Under the pieces are notes generated by a model. That model was not told where the DNA came from and did no database searches. It saw nothing but the letters and a program-made list of their open reading frames with translations. From NCBI GenBank assembly GCA_003586115.2, contig QVOM02000126.1:5133667-5197666 (forward strand): a stretch of DNA of 64,000 bases, given 5' to 3'. A program made the position numbers and the translations under genes. The DNA is from Salvator merianae. Its lineage: Eukaryota > Chordata > Lepidosauria > Squamata > Teiidae. Positions 55,788 through 64,000 of this stretch are shown one piece after another (within the stretch, counting starts at the first letter, position 1; every line of letters begins with the position of its first letter).

Positions 55788-57009
55788 CTATAATGCTGCA
55801 ACAAAAGGGGGAGAAGAGGTGAAAGAAATGATGTGTTGGCACATTCTCCTTCTTTCTCCTCACTTTCTCAGCTTCCCCCCACCCCCCGCCCAAAAAAAAA
55901 AGCATCTCAGAAAGATTTTTAGGTCTTTGGCAGCCACACTGCTTGTTCTGCCTCCTGCTTGGTAAGAGAGTGCAAAACCTCTAGTGAGAAGCAAGGGGAA
56001 TGAGGTGGCATCAATGCTGCTAACTCCTTTGAGAGTCAGACCACCTTATGGGCAGGAATTGGCCACCCCCATCTAGGCAACCCGCCCCAGTCGAGCTCTC
56101 TAAAGGAGCATCCTTCATTCAGCCAAATTATCTCCAGCACTTCCCTACAGCTGATTGTCACAGCGGTGGCAGGAATTGTGCATTGCTCAGTAGCCGATGC
56201 TAGCAGCTTCCTCATGATAAAAATTAATGCCTAAACTGGGCCTTGTTTCTGCAGCTGTGAAAGAAAGATATTTTGTCTTTTCCAGGAGGCAGCTCTTACA
56301 TGGTGGTGCCGGCGTTGATTTGTATCTTCACGCATCTTGAGGCAAGATTTGCAGTTATGAAAACGTTGCTGGCGTTTTCACAGGCCTACCTGTTCTATCT
56401 TTATTAGTAATAGTATTTTTTGCTTCCTTTAACGAAGTGGATTTATGTAGAGAAAAGAGGCAAGAAGATAAGATGATCAGCAGGAGGTTACGAGGGCCTT
56501 ATATGGGAGGCAGCCAGGGCGATCCTGTTTTATTCCAGCTAAGATTTCATATCAGAGTGAGCAAATAGGTGAGAGAGACCCGAAGACAATGTGATGATCT
56601 GTTTATGTTTTCATGCAGATAAACATCTGCAATACACAGTGTATGATGAGTCCTATTATATCAGCAGCAGCATCTTTTTGTATGCTAGGGTTTTAATTAA
56701 TCCAGCAAGACTAAATCACTCCCAATGTGTTAGATTAGGAGGATAAACAAATCCAATTGAGGGGAAAAAAACACAGATGATGTATTAGGCAAAATTGCTG
56801 CAGATGTTTAATTTGCTCTGCTAGCATTTCACTAATTCAAATGGGCAATTAATTGTTTAGCTGGATCTGAGTTTCACCCAACAGTCAGATAATGCTTGTG
56901 TGACATATTGAGGCTGATGCAAACTCAGGAAGCACTGATGTGCTGTTACTTCCCTTGACCCATCCACACCTGAGTTTTAATCCAGCTTCAGTCCAGTTTT
57001 AGAGTGAGA

Positions 57010-57592
57010 GGGCCTTTTTGCGCTTATCACCATAGGACAGGATAATTATCCTTTTCTGCGGTGGTATGGTCCACCCAGCGTGGACACTGTCTGCACTGTG
57101 TGGCCCTAGTACTCACCTTCAGCTGGATCCTGACCATAGCAGTGGCCAGAAATTGTCCAGCCGCAACCATGGCAACTGCCAGTACTGTGTGCAGTGCAGC
57201 CGCCACAAACATCCTTGCAAATTGTGAATGCACTTTACCAGAAGCTGGATACCAACTTCTGGTAAAGCTGTGGGGCAGATCCAGGCTGTAGCAGTCCACC
57301 TTGCATGCCTGAGTAGCTTGTTCTGGGACAGGCCCTGCTTCGCCCCAAGCTTCAGAGCCTAAGAGCTCTGATGGCCTCAGAGACCTAGGGCATTCATTTT
57401 CGGCAGTGCGATTTGATTTGAATTTAATTTGAATTTAAACTGGCCCACAGAGGCATATGTCCTTCTGCATGCCATCCCGGACTGGCCTAGCAGTCCCTGG
57501 GCTGCCAGGAGACCTTTAAAACAGCTCTACCAGTATCTCAATCTAGGCATCACCGGGCTTGCCAGCATGGATTCACAGCACTGACAACTGTG
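57010..57592. mobile_element. PIF-like MITE fragments, two subfamilies
   Basis: 57010-57290 begins GGGCCTTTTTGCGCTTATCA with GGATAATTATCC and ends without a terminus. 57300-57592 matches the long subfamily (GTTCTGGGACAGGCCCTGCT, CCTTTAAAACAGCTCTACCA). Confidence 0.6.
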
Positions 57593-57597
57593 TGAGC

Positions 57598-57910
57598 ATA
57601 AAAATATAAGAGGAGCCCTGCTGGATCAAGCCGTGACCCATCTAGTCCATCATCCTGTTTCACACAGTGGCCCACCAATTGCTTCTGGGTATTCTCAAGC
57701 AGAGGACAAAGGCCAAACCTTCACCTGCTCTTGATTCCCTGCAAATGGCTTTTAGAGGCCTCCTGCCTATCTATCTCTCCACCCTGGAAGCAGTTCCTAG
57801 GCATCCATTCTAGTAGCCATCAATACACCTGACCTCCATAAATCTGTCCAATCAATTTTAAAGCTATCCAGGCTGATTGCTGTCCCCACTTCTTCCAGTA
57901 GTAAATGACC
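57598..57910 (-). mobile_element. CR1/L2-like LINE 3' fragment, minus strand
   Basis: AAAATATAAGAGGAGCCCTG to CACTTCTTCCAGTAGTAAAT. Confidence 0.75.
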
Positions 57911-58059
57911 CCTTGTTAGATGCATTCTGAGAGTTGTAGTGAGGCAAATTCCATATGCCCATTGCACCTCCCACTTCCGGGACAGCACCCACACCTCCCC
58001 CTCCTGCAGTCATGTTTGGATGGCACCAAAGTGAAGTGACTCTTAAAACTCTTGTTTTT

Positions 58060-58140
58060 TTCTTTTGAGAACCCCTCTGGGATCCCAAGGTGGCAAGCAG
58101 TATAAAAATATTTTAGATAAATCAATAATCAATAATAGAA
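58060..58140 (+). mobile_element. LINE/SINE 3' tail
   Basis: CCTCTGGGATCCCAAGGTGG, CAAGCAGTATAAAAATATTT, TAGATAAATCAATAATC. Confidence 0.45.
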
Positions 58141-58989
58141 TTTTAAAAATACTGCATAGAATTTAATCAAATCCTCCAATTCTCTCTCTCTCTCTTTTTT
58201 TTTTTTTAAAACTGATGATTTCCCTGGCACCTTCTGTTACATTCAGTCCAACTTGATCTCTTTCCTATTTTTATTGTAACAAAAAAAGGAGCTGACAACA
58301 ACATTGAAAAAGGCTTTGGGCACAGAGGCATGTGTGAAGTCAGTGAACGTGTCCATGGGCTTCATCCTTTTAATAGCAAGGCAATGACAGATCTCAAAAA
58401 GAAATGAGCAGAATAAGACCAGGAAGGCATTTTCAGGGTGAAAACTCTTTGGGAAAACTGTCACAGATTTGCATGGTACACAAAGCGTGGAGAAGGCTGT
58501 TTCATGTTGCGTGCCTTTGGTTTTTAGAATCAGAATCCCCTGTGGGATCAGAACAAACCGTCTTGACGAAAGTGGGTTGGATGACAAAACAAGAGTATAA
58601 GACCTTTCCCTTAACAGATCTTACCTATACGACAAAGAGACCTGGAGACAGCATATTTTTAAAGACAATCTGGGATCAATATTTCCCAGTTATTATTGCT
58701 CCTGCAAAATCCCTGTATGACATCAAACTTCTGCTATCAAAGCTCTTTGCAGGGATATCAAAGCCAGACATTTGATTGCTAGGAGAAATGCATGTGAAAT
58801 ATGCGCAAATCTTTATTTTCCTGTACAGGTGCCGGTTTATTATTCACAGGAAGGTTGTTGTTTCGTGGAGGGGAGATGTCCATCTGCCAGAACTTTTAGA
58901 CACAGAATGCTGTTAAGAGGTTGAGCAGAGATACCTGTCAGATTGGGCTTTGTAAAGCAGGGAGAACAGGGTGAGCCATTGGTTGGAAG

Positions 58990-59100
58990 TAAAGATATGC
59001 ATGAATGGAAAATCCCTGTTTGGTTTGTAGCGAACCTGAACGGGACATAGGTCGAGCTGTTCAACCTAGAACTGGCCAGTATACTGCACAGTTCAAGAAT
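58990..59100. mobile_element. Family D fragment
   Basis: GTAAAGATATGCATGAATGG left end, AACCTGAACGGGACATAGGT and GTTCAACCTAGAACTGGCC. Confidence 0.4.
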
Positions 59101-59460
59101 CATGCTTCTTGAGCGCATGGCCTGCTTGTATTCTCCCCAGCAGGATTCAAGCAGGATTTAGTTTTCACAATAACCTTCTTGATGGTTTTGGGAAGTCCAC
59201 AATGGACTCCATCTCCCCCATCCGAGACATCCACGATGCATGTGTCCCAGAAGGAAGGTGTGTGGTAAGAATGGCAAAATTGATAGTGACATAGGTTATT
59301 TGTTAGGGTAAAAGGACTGCACATTCAAACAGGCACAGCTGAGGTGTACACCAACCAGCATGCACCCTCACCCCCCCAGCATTCTTGAAGAAACCTGTAC
59401 TGTGCTGTTTGCCCTAGAGCTGTGAAAGCACAGTGCTGGTTTTGCATAAAGTCCTCTCTA

Positions 59461-59905
59461 TTTTTTTAAAAAATACATGAAACATATATCTTATTCTAAA
59501 ATGGGTGTATTTATATAGATAACCTTTGTTCATTACATTTTGGCTTTCCCTATTCTTCAACAATTTCTTCTAGATTTCTTGTTTCATGCCCCTCCTGGTT
59601 TCTCTTCTTCTTCTGACCTCCCTTCTTTCATTTTTATTCTTCAAATCCAGCGATAACAAGCTCATTCTCTAATTCTTGTAGAAAGTCAATAAAGGGTTTC
59701 CAGTTTTTAACAAACTTATCCAGAGTCTTGTTTCTCAATAAGTTAGTCAATTTGTCCATCTCTGCAAGATCCATCATTTTAATCAACCAATTATCTACCA
59801 GAAATATTTTATCTCCTTTCCATTTTTGTGCACAGGCAATTCTATCTGCAGGCACCATGTTTTGAATTAAAACATTACCATTATTAAAGTTGCCCTATAC
59901 TATAG
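59461..59905 (-). pseudogene. L1 LINE 3' end, 5'-truncated, minus strand
   Basis: The minus-strand frame 59858-59634 reads IACAQKWKGDKIFLVDN, EMDKLTNLLRNKTLDKFV and NWKPFIDFLQE, the C-terminal region of L1 ORF2 as seen in squamate L1s. After the stop comes an A/G-rich 3' UTR and an A-run (seen as T7 at 59462). Upstream the frame breaks (about 59880). Confidence 0.75.
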
Positions 59906-59924
59906 CTAATAAATAAAATTCTGG

Positions 59925-60280
59925 TTTAAAAGGAATGTTCTTAAAAGTCCTCTTTTAATGAAAAGAAAGGATTTTCCCTTATGTATTGCCGAAAGAAAAT
60001 GGAGGAAACATAGTTTCATTCTTTCAGGGACAGGAGAAAGGAAAATGTTGATACATTGTCCTTCCTGCAGTGATAGTAGAGAAAGGAGGAGATATGCATT
60101 TTGAGAGTGGACTGTGCTGCCGAACCAACTACAGAACAGGTAAATGATGGATAACTTCCACTGCATCTTCTCTTTTGTTAAAAAATTCAAACAATAAAAA
60201 TAATCAGTTTGAAGATGCAAAAGATGGCAGAAACCGGGCAATATAGGCCAGGTGCTGTTCTCTCTTCCCATCCAGAAAAA
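59925..60280 (-). repeat. Inverted-repeat arm 1 (unclassified dispersed repeat)
   Basis: Reverse complement of arm 2; shares on its own strand GAGAAGATGCAGTGGAAGTT, CACAGTCCACTCTCAAAATG, CAGTCC-like and TTTCGGCAATACATAAGGGA. No coding meaning assigned. Confidence 0.75.
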
Positions 60281-60589
60281 CTACGGAAAGGCGAAATCAT
60301 TTCTGACCAGTGGAAACTGAAGATGGACTGTAAACTGATTATATGTCATGTAGAAATGTTCCCTAAATTGCACAAATTAGGACTATTTTGCATCCAGATT
60401 AAGTGAGTTCCCATGCCGTCTCAGATCATTAGTCTATTTTATTTTGCAAAGTGAGAACAATACAAATAAACTATTTGGGGAGAGAAACTTACTTTTGTGC
60501 ATGTGTAGAGGGAGAACTCCCCATTTCCTCTGATCCAATGACAGACTTTGCTGTGGACGTTGTACTCAGGAGGGTGAGAACATCATTAT

Positions 60590-60965
60590 TGGGGTGGGAA
60601 GAGAGAACAACACCTGGCATATATTTCCTGGTTTCCACCACATTGTCCCGTTTTGTGCTTTCAAACTGTTTGATTTTTTACTGTTTGATTTTTCAATAGA
60701 AGAGAAGGCACAGAGGAAATTATGCATCATTTGCCCTGGGTGCACCCTGTTCCCCAGTTGGCTGGGCACCACAGTCCACCATCAAAATGCATGCCTCCTT
60801 CTTTCTCTCCCTACCCTGTAAGGAGAATGACAATGTATGCTCCATTTTCTTTTCTCTCCAGTCCCTGCAAGGACAAAGGTACAATGTTTCCTCCTTTTTC
60901 CTTTGGCAATACACAATGGAAACAATATTTCCTTCCATTAAAAAAGGATTTTTACACAAAACTGG
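60590..60965 (+). repeat. Inverted-repeat arm 2
   Basis: GAGAAGGCACAGAGGAAATT, CACAGTCCACCATCAAAATG, TTTGGCAATACACAATGGAA align with arm 1. Identity looks to be about 75-80% by eye over roughly 350 bp; spacer about 310 bp. Confidence 0.75.
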
Positions 60966-62212
60966 TCTTGTGCTTCAGTGGCTCTAGGGGAAATAGCACA
61001 GTACAGCCTATTAATTTTCTTTGAGAATGCTGGAGGATGGGGCTTCATGTTGGTTGGTGTATGCTGTGCCTGTGCCTGTTTGGGTGCACAGTCCTCTTAC
61101 CCCAAGAATGACCCAAATCACCATCACCTTTGCCATTTATAGCACTCAACTTCATTGTGGGACACATACATTGTGGATGTCTTGGGGGGAGGTGAGGTGG
61201 AGTCCATTTACAGACCAGTAACTTCACTATCATGCTTATTGATTCCTCCACATTCCCCCCTTTTCATTGAACCCTCCCCCCTTTGCATGCTGCTTTGAAA
61301 ATGCACAATTGCACAAAACTGCAATTACAAAGGAGAAGAAATTAAGACCTGGCATTCAAGAAGCTTTACTGTGTGGTAAATGTCAATCTGAAGTTGTGCT
61401 TGGGTGGATACAGGCTGGAGGGGGAGAAGGGACAAATGGCGAATGACCAGTAATGCCGCTAAGGGAATCCATGATTTGATGCAGTAGCAGGGAAATATGG
61501 AGGATGGAGTTTGACTTTTCCACCCCTGCGAAGTCAAGATTTGAATGCTAGGACTGCATCCATTCACTGACCACGTCGGGAAGAGAATTTGGTGAGGAGT
61601 GGAGAGAGAAAGGTACAGTTTCCCCGTGCCAAGTGCGGGAAAAATGAGGAGTGAAAATGAACAAGTCCAAGTTGAGTATATGTTACAATACAAATGTGGG
61701 AACAACTGGAACACCTACTCGATCCTCATTTCCCCCCAATACAGATTAACACTGTTTGATCACATTGTTGTTTTGTAAATTGCTCCAGAACCTTAGGGTG
61801 AAGGACAGATTATAAATTCAGGAAACAAATAAGTCAGTAAAAATAAAATACTTGGGGTTCAGTTGTTTTAGGACATTACTGCTGCATCTGCATAAAGTAA
61901 AAAGAGGGCAGCTCAAAAGGAGTTCAGAGGTGGTAGCATCTACATGCTAGTAGCTTAATCCACCTTCAGGACCAGAAAATGCACTTACAAAGACCCATCT
62001 TTAGCCTTTAATGTGGATTGGAGCTGGGAACATCAGCGTCCACATGCTACTACCTTTATACTGCTTTTGAGGAGGTTTTTTAAATATGTGTGGATGAGTC
62101 CTATAGATCAGCATCGGTATCTGAAACAGTCTCAACAGTGAGCAGTCATTTCTTGTGTGGGAGAAGCTTCGATACTGGTTTTCTTCAAATGCTGCCCTGG
62201 AGATGTCCCTGA

Positions 62213-62251
62213 ACTACAACTCCCATGATTGGCAAGGCATGCTGGGAGTTG
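62213..62251. repeat. Hairpin with ACTACAACTCCCATG motif
   Basis: CAACTCCCATG pairs with CATGCTGGGAGTTG across ATTGGCAAGG. The ACTACAAYTCCC motif resembles the ZNF143/SBS site. A similar ACTACAGTTCCCATGA is at 43819-43834. Confidence 0.55.
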
Positions 62252-62496
62252 AATGCTGAGAGGTGCCATCCAGAAACATCTGGAGGACAGCTTTCTGAAT
62301 TAGCATTGTCATCCCAGGATAGTGCATGAAAATGGTGTAAACCTCGCTTGCTTTCACACCCTACTGTCTTGATATTTATGCATGTATTGTGCTCCTTTCA
62401 ACCTGGTGGTTGTGTTTTCATGCAGTTTTTGACACAAATATGCTGTCTGGTTGCTGTGCTTTCTGCTAGAAAGTGCATTTGAAACAGCATGAGACT

Positions 62497-62704
62497 TGGG
62501 GCTTTTTCATACCTGAAACTAGTGAGTGTCAGGGACACTCACTATTCAAGTGCCTCTGTACTTTGCAGAGTCCCTGGCGATCCGGGACAGACTCCAGCTG
62601 CTCTTCATTGCTACCTGCCGTGGAGCACAAAATCGTCGCAAAAACTGTATAACTGCAGTATTTCAGTTGCTCACAGTTCATGTAGCCAGTTTTAACTGCT
62701 GAAA
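62497..62704. mobile_element. PIF-like MITE, left part only
   Basis: GGGGCTTTTTCATACCTGAA, ACTAGTGAGTGTCAGGGACA and TGGAGCACAAAATCGT; right half missing. Confidence 0.6.
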
Positions 62705-62814
62705 GTAAAACTCCTCTTATTCAGGAAAACTATCTGCGTTTGCGCTTTGTAGATTCCTGGAAAATATTTTCATTTTTTGTTACTGCTATTCGCCCCAGAA
62801 ATTAAAAGGCCTTT

Positions 62815-64000
62815 TTTGACCATAGTCTGGTGTATCTCCATGTTTGTTGTAATAATATATTGTCATTATAATTGATTATTTTCATTTTTTTATATATTTG
62901 TCCCCCTAAGTACTTGGTTTTCTTTTTATTTTTAGTTCAATCTTTTGCTGAGTTTGCATTTGTATTGTTATGGGGACATTTAGAAACATTACTTTAGCTT
63001 TTTCAAAGTTCATGTGGCTGCCAGATATTGAAGCAAACTCATTTAAGATTTGTATTAAGCCCTGCCTTGAGTGGGTCTGATGTGAGTATTGCTGTATCGT
63101 CAGTGAACTTCTGAATCTTCATTTCTATGCCAGACATCGTGTAAGGGGTATTTTTTCCTCAGATCTTATATGCATGAAGAGAGCTTCCAGAGTTATATTA
63201 AATAGCAGAGTAGATCATGGATCCCCCTGTTTTGTACTTCTTGCCAATCAGAACTTTTCAGTAAACATATTGTTTATTCTTAGGGTGTGATCACACAGGA
63301 TGTGTTTGGGGTAACCATTTACAAAGGATCACTCCGTCTGTGGATGACAAAAAATACATTCACACATTTTTAAAAACAAGTGGCTAAAAGCCTCCTATTT
63401 CACTTCTCCTTGATGTCATCACCTTCCATTCTCGCCTTTCATTGGCTGTCACAAGCCTGACCTTCTATGGTCCCAATTTGTCAGCCGACCCTAGCAACTG
63501 TTTCCAGGCTGCTATTGGCTGCAGGAGTCTCTGTAGTTCCCACCCCATCTGACCTAAACTGCAAGTTGCTCTGAGAGTTATTACTTCCCGTCAGTGGAAG
63601 GGGGTGCACAAGCCTTGTCTTCAGAACATGGTAAAGCATTTTTAAAAAAAATCTATATGTTCCTTTAGCCCCAGCTTTGTCCTGGGGCCACCCCTTTTAC
63701 CATGTGTGATCACACTCTTAGGTTGGCATAGGTTTCTATATATACATTACTGATCAGGTTTGTAAATTTGGTGCCAAATTTCATTTCTTTAAGTGTGGAC
63801 ATTAAGCAATCATTGAATAACAAGTAAAACACTTTTTATTTCTGTGCATCCAATATTATAAGTGGCTGGGGCTTTGTTTGTTTGTTTTGCATCATATATC
63901 ATATGTACCAGGTTCCTCACAGGGTCAATCATAAGTCTGTTTGGCATAAACCCTGATTGGTCTTCTTCCTCTAGTTTTTGATAAACCAATTCAGCCTTTT
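62815..64000 (-). pseudogene. L1-type reverse transcriptase remnant, minus strand, split by a MITE
   Basis: Read from 64000 downwards on the minus strand: EEEDQSGFMPNRLMIDPVRN and LVHMIYDAK (RT block 2 and following), then, below the MITE, ST-QGDP-STLLFNITLEAL (motif B region), IHIRS-like MHIRSEEKIPPYTMSGIEMK and FTDDTAILTSDPLK, the motif C region with F-x-DD retained as FTDD. Several stops and frameshifts interrupt it, so it is dead. It continues beyond the window's right edge. The fragment reads through 63282 and 63718 without loss apart from the MITE. Confidence 0.88.
63283..63717. mobile_element. PIF/Harbinger-like element inserted in L1, TTA duplication
   Basis: Left GGGTGTGATCACACAGGATG, right inverse CATGTGTGATCACACTC; TTA at 63280-63282 and 63718-63720. 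Different terminal sequence from the other MITEs. Contains two CATTGGCTG/TATTGGCTG (CCAAT-type) sites. No coding frame. Confidence 0.88.

Larger units (their letters stand above)
35744..64000 (+). other. KCNH5: KCNH5 intron downstream of exon C (5' part)
   Basis: Consensus donor gtaagt at 35744; the acceptor lies beyond the window. Stretches where I see no feature: 35750-36030, 36910-37350, 38490-39925, 40070-41390, 43430-43690, 43790-44450, 46412-47870, 48210-48630, 49095-49520, 50845-51750, 53070-53500, 53905-54470, 55800-57005, 58140-58985, 61000-62195, 62705-62810. Confidence 0.95.

Noticed and set aside
58243..58775. Overlapping frames of 114 and 123 codons
   Set aside because: No recognisable motif, opposite strands, ordinary AT-rich intron sequence.
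35744..64000. Next KCNH5 exon (S6 and C-linker)
   Set aside because: No stretch reading LLYATIFGNVTTIFQQM after a splice acceptor was found; it must lie beyond the window.

Overview
This is animal nuclear DNA, almost certainly from a sauropsid and most likely a squamate reptile. It is a purely intronic and exonic slice of one gene, KCNH5 (EAG2, Kv10.2), on the + strand. Three consecutive coding exons (3887-4002, 6211-6603, 35314-35743) have AG/GT splice sites and matching phases. They encode the N-terminal calmodulin-binding linker, S1-S3, then S4-S5, the turret, the pore and the start of S6. No other functional protein gene was recognised. The squamate reading rests on the mixture of CR1/L2-like, L1-like, tRNA-SINE, hAT, PIF/Harbinger-like and pogo-like elements; the species is not determined.

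Layout. 1-3886 is intron upstream of the first exon seen. 4003-6210 is a 2.2-kb intron holding a MITE, two LINE tails, a U6 retropseudogene and a hAT foldback. 6604-35313 is a 28.7-kb intron made mostly of nested repeats, with one 175-base assembly gap (29895-30069) inside a GC-rich minisatellite. 35744-64000 is the next intron, which runs past the window; no further KCNH5 exon was found in it.

Repeats dominate and can often be dated by nesting. (1) PIF/Harbinger-like MITEs with GGGCC..TTTGCACTT termini, about 180 or 380-600 bp, many with exact 3-bp target duplications. (2) A 185-210-bp hAT foldback (CAGYGGCGGC termini, 8-bp duplications), six copies. (3) A GC-rich, CpG-dense hAT element (CACTGGCGTAGC termini), three copies each with a perfect 8-bp duplication; two carry Sp1-like and NRF-1-like motifs and a GC-rich minisatellite (33-bp unit in one). 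(4) A family with a conserved internal hairpin. (5) A family rich in GTTCRAAY motifs. (6) Minus- and plus-strand 3' ends of a CR1/L2-like LINE, two of them tandemly amplified. (7) Decayed L1 reverse transcriptase fragments.

The most notable points for the host gene are that two of its three visible splice acceptors directly abut microsatellites, and that the intron hosts several CpG-rich, promoter-like transposons. Statements about repeat families are by eye from termini, target duplications and protein-like motifs; no database was searched.
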